Part shown: piece after piece, positions 23,623 through 29,668 of the stretch
Position numbering within the stretch: the first letter of the stretch is position 1
How the letters are laid out: every line of letters starts with the position of its first letter
From: CAYUNN01 sp964607015
Lineage (GTDB): Bacteria; Patescibacteriota; Minisyncoccia; Minisyncoccales; JAGGXC01
Assembly (NCBI GenBank): GCA_964607015.1
Contig: CAZSHN010000005.1
Location: forward strand, 1 to 39,928
Length of the DNA: 39,928 nt
Direction of reading: 5' to 3'
The notes under the pieces: generated by a model
What the model was told of the DNA's origin: nothing
What the model saw: the letters and a program-made list of their open reading frames with translations, nothing else
Databases searched by the model: none
Made by a program: the position numbers and the translations under genes

Positions 23623-23646
23623 GGTGTAAACACACCTCTTTTTTTT
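23621..23646 (+). terminator. Terminator of the small membrane protein gene
   Basis: GAGGTGT (23621-23627) pairs with ACACCTC (23632-23638) around AAAC, followed by eight T. Confidence 0.9.
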
Positions 23647-23647
23647 C

Positions 23648-23676
23648 TTGCCAAACCGCTAATTATTTGATACTAT
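23648..23676 (+). promoter_or_regulatory. Promoter of the Phe-Gly tRNA pair
   Basis: TTGCCA (23648-23653) and TACTAT (23671-23676) at 17 bases, starting directly after the previous terminator. Confidence 0.55.
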
Positions 23677-23704
23677 AGTTCCAGTTAAGTTTAAATTTTA
23701 ACGG

Positions 23705-23780
23705 GCCACGGTAGCTCAGGTAGTAGAGCACAGCTCTGAAAAAGCTGGGGTCATCAGTGCAAATCTGATCCGTGGCACCA
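23705..23780 (+). tRNA. tRNA-Phe(GAA), CCA encoded, altered elbow pair
   Basis: Acceptor GCCACGG/CCGTGGC, anticodon loop CTGAAAA (anticodon GAA), discriminator A and encoded CCA. The eight-base D-loop AGGTAGTA places A at 18 and G at 19, and the T-loop is TGCAAAT, with G at 55. The G18-U55 pair is thus replaced by A18-G55. Confidence 0.93.
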
Positions 23781-23785
23781 AGTTT

Positions 23786-23859
23786 GCGGGTGTAGTTCAG
23801 TTGGCTAGAACGCAACATTGCCAATGTTGAGGTCGGCGGTTCGAATCCGCTCACCCGCT
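23786..23859 (+). tRNA. tRNA-Gly(GCC)
   Basis: Acceptor GCGGGTG/CACCCGC, anticodon loop TTGCCAA (anticodon GCC), T-loop TTCGAAT, discriminator T as is usual for glycine. No CCA. It follows tRNA-Phe after five bases. Confidence 0.94.
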
Positions 23860-23862
23860 CAT

Positions 23863-23893
23863 AAAAACTGCTAGTTTTTCTAGTAGTTTTTGC
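23863..23893 (+). terminator. Terminator of the Phe-Gly tRNA transcript
   Basis: AAAACTGCTAG pairs with CTAGTAGTTTT (one G-U pair) around TTTTT, followed by T-rich sequence. Confidence 0.8.
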
Positions 23894-23940
23894 TTTTTTA
23901 GGGCCTTAAACGCCCTTATTGGAAAAACCCTAAAAACCCC

Positions 23941-23968
23941 TTGACAAACGTTTCTAATTGGGTAATAT
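23941..23968 (+). promoter_or_regulatory. Promoter of the 3D-domain gene, predicted leaderless start
   Basis: A perfect TTGACA (23941-23946) and TAATAT (23963-23968) are spaced by 16 bases. The A of the ATG at 23975 is seven bases beyond the -10 box, exactly where transcription should begin. Confidence 0.8.
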
Positions 23969-23974
23969 ACCCCA

Positions 23975-24481
23975 ATGTCTAAAAAACACAGAATTTTAGC
24001 CATTTCTAGTATTTTTGGTTTATTGATAGCAACAGTGTCTTTATTCCTTCTTGATATAGACCCAATAAGGGCTTACTTTTATCAAGAACCTGAAATAGTA
24101 ACCAGGAAAGTAGAAGATATTAATCTGATTACTATTCAAGAAAACACCTTAGTTTCTGTCAGTGATCCTAATACTGAAGTGGTAGAAAAAAGAATAAACG
24201 TTGTAATGACCGGGTATTCTTCTTGCCCTATGGAAACAGATTCAACACCATTTATCACTGCTAGTGGTAAATTTGTAGAAGATGGAATAGTTGCCAATAA
24301 TCTTTTTCCTTTTGGAACAAGGATTAGAATTCCTGAGCTCTATGGAGATAAAGTATTTATCGTAGAGGACAGAATGCATTGGAGAAAAGGCTATTACCAC
24401 GTTGATATCTGGTTCCCAGCAAAAGAAGAAGCTTTAGAATTTGGAAGTAAAAGAACCTATATTGAGGTTCTAGATAGTTAA
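23975..24481 (+). CDS. Membrane-anchored 3D-domain protein
   Basis: A 168-residue protein with an N-terminal membrane helix (about 7-26), a linker of about 45 residues and a C-terminal 3D domain: VVMTGYSSCPMET, TASGKFVEDGIVA, then the aspartate cluster in VEDRMHW and HVDIWFP. This double-psi-barrel domain, named after three conserved aspartates, occurs in cell-wall lytic proteins such as YocH and the MltA C-terminus. A role in peptidoglycan remodelling at the outer face of the membrane is inferred. Its promoter predicts a leaderless mRNA and a strong terminator follows. Confidence 0.85.
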   Translation: MSKKHRILAISSIFGLLIATVSLFLLDIDPIRAYFYQEPEIVTRKVEDINLITIQENTLVSVSDPNTEVVEKRINVVMTGYSSCPMETDSTPFITASGKFVEDGIVANNLFPFGTRIRIPELYGDKVFIVEDRMHWRKGYYHVDIWFPAKEEALEFGSKRTYIEVLDS

Positions 24482-24510
24482 AGGTTAAATAAGAAATCAA
24501 ACAACAAGAA

Positions 24511-24539
24511 AAGCTCCAGGCAATGCCTGGAGCTTTTTG
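24511..24539 (+). terminator. Terminator after the 3D-domain gene, shared with convergent tRNAs
   Basis: AAGCTCCAGGCA and TGCCTGGAGCTT pair around a very short loop, with A and T runs on either side. The last T-GG bases at 24538-24540 are also the CCA end of the minus-strand tRNA-Leu(UAA). Confidence 0.9.
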
Positions 24540-24623
24540 GTGCCGAGGGCGGGAGTCGAACCCGCACGAGGATTGCCTCAAGAGATTTTAAGTCTCTCGT
24601 GTCTACCATTCCACCACCTCGGC
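24538..24623 (-). tRNA. tRNA-Leu(UAA), CCA encoded
   Basis: Acceptor GCCGAGG/CCTCGGC, anticodon loop CTTAAAA (anticodon TAA, reads TTA), a long variable arm as in class II tRNAs, T-loop TTCGACT, discriminator A and encoded CCA that abuts the convergent terminator. Confidence 0.95.
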
Positions 24624-24631
24624 TTTACTTG

Positions 24632-24703
24632 AGGCCACGGTGGGAGTTGCACCCACGTATAGCGGTTTTGCAGACCGCTGCCTTGCTACTTGGCTACGTG
24701 GCC
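24632..24703 (-). tRNA. tRNA-Cys(GCA), altered elbow pair
   Basis: Acceptor GGCCACG/CGTGGCC, anticodon loop CTGCAAA (anticodon GCA), discriminator T as expected for cysteine, no CCA. The D-loop AGTAGCA has A at 18 and the T-loop TGCAACT has G at 55, the same double change as in tRNA-Phe. Confidence 0.93.
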
Positions 24704-24722
24704 ATTTACTAACTATTTTTTA

Positions 24723-25064
24723 TCAGTTTTTTTTGATTTCTTCAAGTATTTTTTCTATTTTATCTGCTTTTTCAGTTCCTTCTTCTTTAACAAACTTTAT
24801 TCTTGGAACTACTCGTATTTCCATTTTCTTGTTTAGTTTTTTCTGGACCTGAAAGATTCTTTTGTTTAGTTTTTCTATTACTTCTTGGTATTTTTCTTCA
24901 GGGAAAACACTAATATATACTTTTGCAGAAGATAGATTATTAGAAGATTCAACCCTAGTAATTGTTGCTAGGATGTCTCTTGGAAGTTCTAGTTCTCTAA
25001 AGATTATTTCTCCCAACTCTTCCTTGATGAATTGGTTTATTTTTGAGAGACGTATTTTATCCAT
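24723..25064 (-). CDS. rbfA: Ribosome-binding factor A
   Basis: Binds the 30S precursor and helps 16S rRNA maturation, notably in the cold. The 113-residue protein has the KH-like RbfA fold: RLSKINQFIKEELGEIIF at the start, then LATITRVESSNNLSSAKVYISVFP, then a C-terminal helix. Size and order are typical. It overlaps the end of infB by eight bases and is followed by tRNA-Cys, so infB-rbfA-tRNA is one transcription unit. Confidence 0.93.
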   Translation of the reverse strand: MDKIRLSKINQFIKEELGEIIFRELELPRDILATITRVESSNNLSSAKVYISVFPEEKYQEVIEKLNKRIFQVQKKLNKKMEIRVVPRIKFVKEEGTEKADKIEKILEEIKKN

Positions 25065-26529
25065 AGATTTGAACCGATAAAATGTTTCCTTCTTCTATCT
25101 TTGTTCCTCCTTCAAAAAGGATTCCACATTCGTCTCCTCTTTCAACTTTATCTGCTCTTTTTTGTTCTTTTTGAAGAGTGACTATTCTTCCATTTCCTAG
25201 TTTTTCTTCATTTTCGTTGAGAATTTCTATCTTTGCCCCTTGAATAGCTTCTCCTTTTATTACTTTTCCTCCAATAATTTGTCTTTTTTTCTCTGTTCTG
25301 AATATACCAAGAACTTTTACTCTGCCAACTTCTCTAAATTCCTTGTCTGGCTTAAATCTCCTTTCCATTAGTTTTTCTACCTCTTCAATCAAATTGTAAA
25401 TAACATCAAATGTTTTTATCTTTACATTCCTTGATTCTCCCATTTTGGCCATTTGAGAGTTAATCTTTACCTTAAATCCAAGTATGATTGCATGAGATGA
25501 CTGAGCCATTCTAATATCATTTTCTGTTATTTCTCCTATTCCTTTTTTGATAATTCTTAATTCTCCTCCTTCTTGAGGAAGGCCGCTTAAAACCTGTTCT
25601 AATGCTTCAAGAGAACCTGCGACATCAGCTCTTAAAACTATATTTAGACATTTTTTGTCTCCACTGTTATCAAATTGTTTTCCGCATTCATCTTCTCTTT
25701 CAATGTTTTCTATAGCTTCTTCTGCAGTATTGAATACTTTAAATCTTTCTCCAACATGAGGTGTTTCATTAAACCCTATTGCTATTGCTGGCATTGAAGG
25801 AATTACTTTTTTAACTGGATTTCCTTGAAAATCTTCAAGGATTTTCATTTTTCCATAAGTAAAAGGAGTTCCAATAATGTCACCTATATTCAAAACGCCG
25901 TTTTTTAAAAGTAGAGTAGTGGTTGGTCCTCTTTGATTGTCTAAATAGGATTCTATTATTACTCCTTCAGGAGTGGCAGATAAGTCAGCCTTTAGATCTT
26001 CCATTTCTGCTACTAAAGTAATTAAGTCAAGAAGATCTTTGATTCCTTCTCCTGTTTTAGCAGAAATATCTACGCTTGGAATCTTTCCTCCTTCTGATTC
26101 TAATAATAAGTCATTTCTAGCTAGTTCTAATTTTACCTTAGCTGGATCAGCAGTTGGTTTATCTATTTTATTTATTGCTACAATGATTGGGATTGAACAT
26201 TCTTTAATATTTTCTATTACTTCTTTTGTCTGAGATTTTACTCCTTCTTCAGCAGCTATTACTAGAATTGCAATATCAGCAACCTTTGCTCCTCTTGATC
26301 TCATTGCAGAAAAAGCCTTATGACCTGGAGTATCAATAAAGGTTATTTTCTTCTCCTGATGCTCAATTTCATAAGCTGCGATGTGTTGAGTAATACCTCC
26401 TGATTCTCTTTCTGTTATTTTGAAGTCCTTGATAGCACAAAGCAAACTTGACTTGCCATGATCAATATGACCCAAAACAGTAACAACAGGTGGACGGGTT
26501 ATTAAATTTTTTTCAGGTTTTTCTGACAT
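25057..26529 (-). CDS. infB: Translation initiation factor IF-2, short form
   Basis: GTPase that brings initiator tRNA to the ribosome. All G motifs are present: GHIDHGKSS (20-28), GGITQHIA, DTPGH, NKID and SAKTGEG. Domain II, domain III and the C-terminal tRNA-binding domain follow (GEITENDIRMAQSS, ending ILSVQIYG). At 490 residues it starts almost directly at the GTPase domain (RPPVVTVLGH), so the long N-terminal extension of other bacteria is absent. A TAGAAT box 12 bases before the ATG (26542-26547) suggests a very short leader. Confidence 0.95.
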   Translation of the reverse strand: MSEKPEKNLITRPPVVTVLGHIDHGKSSLLCAIKDFKITERESGGITQHIAAYEIEHQEKKITFIDTPGHKAFSAMRSRGAKVADIAILVIAAEEGVKSQTKEVIENIKECSIPIIVAINKIDKPTADPAKVKLELARNDLLLESEGGKIPSVDISAKTGEGIKDLLDLITLVAEMEDLKADLSATPEGVIIESYLDNQRGPTTTLLLKNGVLNIGDIIGTPFTYGKMKILEDFQGNPVKKVIPSMPAIAIGFNETPHVGERFKVFNTAEEAIENIEREDECGKQFDNSGDKKCLNIVLRADVAGSLEALEQVLSGLPQEGGELRIIKKGIGEITENDIRMAQSSHAIILGFKVKINSQMAKMGESRNVKIKTFDVIYNLIEEVEKLMERRFKPDKEFREVGRVKVLGIFRTEKKRQIIGGKVIKGEAIQGAKIEILNENEEKLGNGRIVTLQKEQKRADKVERGDECGILFEGGTKIEEGNILSVQIYG

Positions 26530-26574
26530 AAATAAAAAAGAATTCTATTTAAAATTCAATTATTAAGTAGTTTC

Positions 26575-26937
26575 TTAAAAAGCTTTCTTTGCCTTGTCTA
26601 AAGCAACTTGCTCTTCTTTTGATAGAGAATAATCTGAAGTCCCGTTCTTTACCGGCTTCGCATATATTCTATTTCCTTCTCTACCATAAAGACTGGTAAT
26701 TATAAAGCCATTATCTTTTTCGTTCAAGAGAGCAATAGAAAAACTTTGATCTCCTCCAATATCTTTATAAGGATTAAACCTTACTATTCCAGTTTTCTGA
26801 AGAGCGAAATGGTTTTTCTTCTTCAGTTCTTCTAACTCAGAAGATACTTTTTGAAAATCTTTTTTAAGATCTTTAAAAGAACCCAAAATTTCTTTTAAAT
26901 TCTCTGGTTCTTTTTCTTTGTTAAACATTTTAAACAT
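26575..26937 (-). CDS. DUF4446 family protein
   Basis: About 120 residues. A charged coiled-coil N-terminus (LKEILGSFKDLKKDF to KKK) is followed by the compact domain FNPYKDIGGDQSFSIALLN, then GFIITSLYGREGNRIYAKPV and SKEEQVALDKA, which I recognise as DUF4446. The function is unknown. I chose the ATG at 26937; the longer frame would run into tRNA-Ser. An ATG at 26928 is a second possibility. The start is three bases after the tRNA 3' end, so tRNA processing would leave an almost leaderless mRNA. Confidence 0.85.
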   Translation of the reverse strand: MFKMFNKEKEPENLKEILGSFKDLKKDFQKVSSELEELKKKNHFALQKTGIVRFNPYKDIGGDQSFSIALLNEKDNGFIITSLYGREGNRIYAKPVKNGTSDYSLSKEEQVALDKAKKAF

Positions 26938-26940
26938 AAG

Positions 26941-27027
26941 CGGAGAGGGTGGGACTCGAACCCACATGGCAAATAATTGCCGCCGCTTTTCGAGAGCGGT
27001 ACTTTAGCCAATTCAGTACACCTCTCC
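26941..27027 (-). tRNA. tRNA-Ser(CGA)
   Basis: Acceptor GGAGAGG/CCTCTCC, anticodon loop CTCGAAA (anticodon CGA, reads TCG), long variable arm, T-loop TTCGAGT and discriminator G, the serine identity base. No CCA. Confidence 0.95.
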
Positions 27028-27090
27028 CTTGAAAGGGCAGCTTAATACTTATTTAAAATAACATTAAATTTTCTATTAATCAACATCTTA

Positions 27091-27125
27091 AAAACAAAAG
27101 CTCTCCAATGAGAGAGTTTTTGTTT
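27091..27125 (-). terminator. Terminator after the Leu-Val tRNA pair
   Basis: AAACAAAA with CTCTC pairs with GAGAG and TTTTTGTTT, allowing a small mismatch. Read on the minus strand it ends with a T-rich run directly after tRNA-Val(UAC). Confidence 0.75.
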
Positions 27126-27128
27126 GTG

Positions 27129-27202
27129 TGGGCGGTGAAGGATTCGAACCTACGGCCCCTTCGGTGTAAACGAAGTGCTCTGGCCAACTGAGCTAACCGC
27201 CC
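27129..27202 (-). tRNA. tRNA-Val(UAC)
   Basis: Acceptor GGGCGGT/ACCGCCC, anticodon loop TTTACAC (anticodon TAC), T-loop TTCGAAT, discriminator A, no CCA. The T-stem has one T-T mismatch (50-64). Confidence 0.93.
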
Positions 27203-27213
27203 CTTACTTTTTG

Positions 27214-27296
27214 TGGGCGAGGAGGGACTCGAACCCTCACGCCAAAATGACCTACGCCCCTCAAGCGTAGATGTCTACCAATTCCATCACTCGCCC
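27214..27296 (-). tRNA. tRNA-Leu(GAG), overlapped by an endonuclease reading frame
   Basis: Acceptor GGGCGAG/CTCGCCC, anticodon loop TTGAGGG (anticodon GAG, reads CTC), long variable arm, T-loop TTCGAGT, discriminator A, no CCA. The upstream protein frame runs into it and ends at the TGA formed by positions 33-35. Confidence 0.94.
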
Positions 27297-27977
27297 CTTA
27301 AAGCCTTTTATCTTTTTTTCTGTTTCTAATATTTTTTCTATTTTATTGTGCTTTCTTGTCAAACAAGGAAGATCGTCCTTGTAATACATTTTTGAAAACA
27401 AAATTATCGATTCTCTTTTCGCGTACTTTAATTGGTATATTGGTTTTCTATTATCCTTTTTTAACTCGTCTAAACTTCCTTTTATTCCTGATAACTTATT
27501 TATTTTAGATCTTAACCACAAAATATGTTCTTTGCTAGCAGATGTAAATTTTATGTAGAACATAAAACTATTTTTCCACCTTTTGTCCCAATAAGAATAG
27601 CAAGAACCATCTCCATCAAAATGACCTCTTAGAAAGTCAAAGAAATATTTGTTAGGAATTTTAATCTCTTTTAATGTTCTACTTTTATTAGGGAATAAGC
27701 CAATTCCAAGAAGCCAATTATAAAGTTTAGTGTTACTAAATTGAACGTGAAAAAACTTTCTTTTAGTAGTGCTACTTTTCTTGATGCCAATCTTTATATC
27801 CTTCAAATTCAAGCATTCGATAAAAGTTTTTACTAATTGGATGTCTTTAGATGTAAAATCAAAGTGTCTACCGTCTTTTGACAAGCTACCATCTGTAGTT
27901 ATCAAACCTATAGAATAAGCGAAATTGGGAGACCACTCTATTCTATAATTTCTATTTTTTTGGCTTCCCCTTGCCAT
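27261..27977 (-). CDS. LAGLIDADG-type homing endonuclease, free-standing
   Basis: A 238-residue protein with two LAGLIDADG-like helices, GLITTDGSL (Asp29) and FLRGHFDGDGS (Asp123). Each is followed by the beta pattern of the family (HFDFTSKDIQLVKTF; FYIKFTSASKEHILWL). Such enzymes cut a specific DNA site and spread by repair. There is no intron or intein around it. It starts four bases after the rplS stop. The last eleven codons lie exactly in phase on the 5' part of tRNA-Leu(GAG), from its first base, and the stop is the TGA in the anticodon loop. Its own stop codon appears to be missing. Confidence 0.85.
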   Translation of the reverse strand: MARGSQKNRNYRIEWSPNFAYSIGLITTDGSLSKDGRHFDFTSKDIQLVKTFIECLNLKDIKIGIKKSSTTKRKFFHVQFSNTKLYNWLLGIGLFPNKSRTLKEIKIPNKYFFDFLRGHFDGDGSCYSYWDKRWKNSFMFYIKFTSASKEHILWLRSKINKLSGIKGSLDELKKDNRKPIYQLKYAKRESIILFSKMYYKDDLPCLTRKHNKIEKILETEKKIKGFKGRVMELVDIYA

Positions 27978-27981
27978 GAAT

Positions 27982-28479
27982 TTACTCTTCTTTTTTGTTT
28001 TCCTTTTTTGGTTCCTTCTTTTCTTCTTTTACCTCTTTCTTTTCTTCCTTTGTTTCTTCTTTTTTGTTTTCTTCTTCTGATTTTTCTTCTGGTTTTTCCT
28101 CTTTCTTTTCGTCAGTTTTAGTTCTTCCTTTAATTTCTACTCTTTTTAATCTTGCCTTTCTTCCTTTAGCTGTCCTTAAGTAGTAGATCTTAGCTCTTCT
28201 TACTTTTCCTCTTTTAATTATTTCTATTTTTTCAATAGTAGGGGAATGAAGAGGAAATATTTTCTCTACTCCTATTCCAGAAATTTCTCTTCTTACGGTA
28301 ATAGTTGACCGTAATCCTTTTCCGTGTTTTCTTGCCAAAACTATTCCTTCAAACATTTGAGTTCTTTCTTGATCTCCAAATTTAACTTTCTGGTGAATCT
28401 TAACAGTGTCACCAGGCTTTATATCTGGTAAATCTTTCCTTAAATATGACTCTCTAAATTTTTCAGTTTTTGTTGTCAT
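27982..28479 (-). CDS. rplS: 50S ribosomal protein L19 with a long charged tail
   Basis: Large-subunit protein at the 30S-50S interface. The core is clear: PGDTVKIHQKVKFGDQERTQ, FEGIVLARKHGKGLRSTITVR, GVEKIFPLHSPTIEKIEI and YYLRTAKGRKARL. The protein is 165 residues, about 50 more than usual, because of a tail made almost only of Lys and Glu. Such tails recur in NusA and FtsH here. The start overlaps the RluD-like gene by four bases. trmD, a common neighbour, is absent. Confidence 0.95.
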   Translation of the reverse strand: MTTKTEKFRESYLRKDLPDIKPGDTVKIHQKVKFGDQERTQMFEGIVLARKHGKGLRSTITVRREISGIGVEKIFPLHSPTIEKIEIIKRGKVRRAKIYYLRTAKGRKARLKRVEIKGRTKTDEKKEEKPEEKSEEENKKEETKEEKKEVKEEKKEPKKENKKEE

Positions 28480-29171
28480 TTTTCTTTGAGATTTTTAATT
28501 ACTTCTTTTAAATCTTCTGGAAGATCTGCATTAAATTCTTTTTGCATTAGACTGATCTTGATATAGCTGGCATGCAAGAAATGTCTTTTAAGACCTTCTG
28601 GTTCTGGTTGGTTTTTGAAACCATACACTTTGTCTCCAGCGATTGGATGATGCATCCAGCTAAGATGACATCTAATTTGATGTTTTCTTCCAGTTTTTGG
28701 TTCTACTTCTAATAAAGTATATCCTTTAAATCTTTTAACGACCTTATAACTTGTTTTTGATTTTCTTTTGCCTTTTGATTCTGGATCTCCAGGCAAATAA
28801 ACTTTTTGCTTTTTCCTGTCTTTTTTTGATCTTCCAATAAATGTTTCTATTTCTCCCTTACTTTCTTTTACTTCTCCAATGACTAGTGCTAAGTATTTTT
28901 TAGCTACATTTCTCTGTTTAAACTGATTCTGCAAAAAGTCAAGTGTTTCATTGTCTTTTGCTATCAATAATGTTCCTGAAGTATCCTTGTCTAGTCTATG
29001 AACTAATCCATAACGAGGAGAAGCTCCTACTTGTTTTAAAGATTCCTTTTCTTCGACTAGAAGATCCATTAGGGTTTGTTCTTCTTCGTTTCTTTCTGCT
29101 GCTACAATAATTCCTGGTGGCTTATTGACTACCAGGAGTTTTTCATCTTCAAAAATTACTTCAATCTTCAT
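28476..29171 (-). CDS. RluD/RluA-type rRNA pseudouridine synthase
   Basis: Converts uridines of large-subunit rRNA to pseudouridine. The 231-residue protein carries the catalytic motif HRLDKDTSG with Asp61, preceded by LLVVNKPPGIIV and followed by KKYLALV and TGRKHQIRCHL. It lacks the N-terminal S4 domain of RluD, so the exact target site cannot be given. Its ATG lies one base after the tRNA-Val(GAC) 3' base, so there is no room for a ribosome-binding site. Its stop overlaps the rplS start. Confidence 0.9.
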   Translation of the reverse strand: MKIEVIFEDEKLLVVNKPPGIIVAAERNEEEQTLMDLLVEEKESLKQVGASPRYGLVHRLDKDTSGTLLIAKDNETLDFLQNQFKQRNVAKKYLALVIGEVKESKGEIETFIGRSKKDRKKQKVYLPGDPESKGKRKSKTSYKVVKRFKGYTLLEVEPKTGRKHQIRCHLSWMHHPIAGDKVYGFKNQPEPEGLKRHFLHASYIKISLMQKEFNADLPEDLKEVIKNLKEK

Positions 29172-29172
29172 G

Positions 29173-29246
29173 TGGGCGATAGAGGACTTGAACCTCTGAC
29201 CTTTCGCACGTCAAGCGAATGCTCTAGCCAACTGAGCTAATCGCCC
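29173..29246 (-). tRNA. tRNA-Val(GAC)
   Basis: Acceptor GGGCGAT/ATCGCCC, anticodon loop TTGACGT (anticodon GAC), T-loop TTCAAGT, discriminator A, no CCA. One base separates its 3' end from the ATG of the pseudouridine synthase gene, and its 5' end is four bases from the MazG-like stop. Confidence 0.95.
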
Positions 29247-29250
29247 CTTT

Positions 29251-29583
29251 TTATTTAAACCTAGATTTAACTTTTTCTAGTTTCTTGAAATATTCTTCCT
29301 CTATATCTATGTCAAGAATAGCACAGATTTTCAAGAAATAGATAAAAACATCAACCAACTCTTCTTTTAATTCTTCTTCTGAGATTTCTTCCTCGTCTTC
29401 TCTTAATTTTCCGTATTTTTCTTTTCTGATTTTCTTTTTAACTAAATTAAGGAATTCTCCTAATTCTCCTGAAATAGCAATTGAATTAAAGGTTAAATCA
29501 TCTAAATCATGAGGTTTATTGTTATTAAACCCCTCTTCTTTGTCAAAATCCAATTGGTGTTTTATAAGTTGTTTAATGTTCAT
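29251..29583 (-). CDS. MazG-like nucleotide pyrophosphohydrolase
   Basis: A 110-residue all-alpha NTP pyrophosphohydrolase-like protein. It has the magnesium-binding pattern of the superfamily: SGELGEFLNLVKK (Glu-x-x-Glu) followed by KEELVDVFIYFLKI (Glu-x-x-Asp). Members hydrolyse (d)NTPs to monophosphates and often clean modified nucleotides; the substrate here is not predictable. The ATG is four bases after tRNA-Ile(UAU) and the stop is four bases before tRNA-Val(GAC), so the gene is packed between two tRNAs. Confidence 0.85.
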   Translation of the reverse strand: MNIKQLIKHQLDFDKEEGFNNNKPHDLDDLTFNSIAISGELGEFLNLVKKKIRKEKYGKLREDEEEISEEELKEELVDVFIYFLKICAILDIDIEEEYFKKLEKVKSRFK

Positions 29584-29587
29584 AATG

Positions 29588-29660
29588 TGGGCATGCCAGG
29601 ACTCGAACCTGGGACCACTTGATTATAAGTCAAGCGCTCTAACCGCTGAGCTACATGCCC
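29588..29660 (-). tRNA. tRNA-Ile(UAU)
   Basis: Acceptor GGGCATG/CATGCCC, anticodon stem CTTGA/TCAAG with loop CTTATAA (anticodon TAT, reads ATA), T-loop TTCGAGT, discriminator A, no CCA. Most bacteria read ATA with a CAU tRNA modified to lysidine; a UAU tRNA is rare. Confidence 0.93.
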
Positions 29661-29668
29661 TGTGATCA

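Noticed and set aside
24640..24852. Open frame of 70 codons on the plus strand
   Set aside because: It is antisense to tRNA-Cys and rbfA and shows no protein features.
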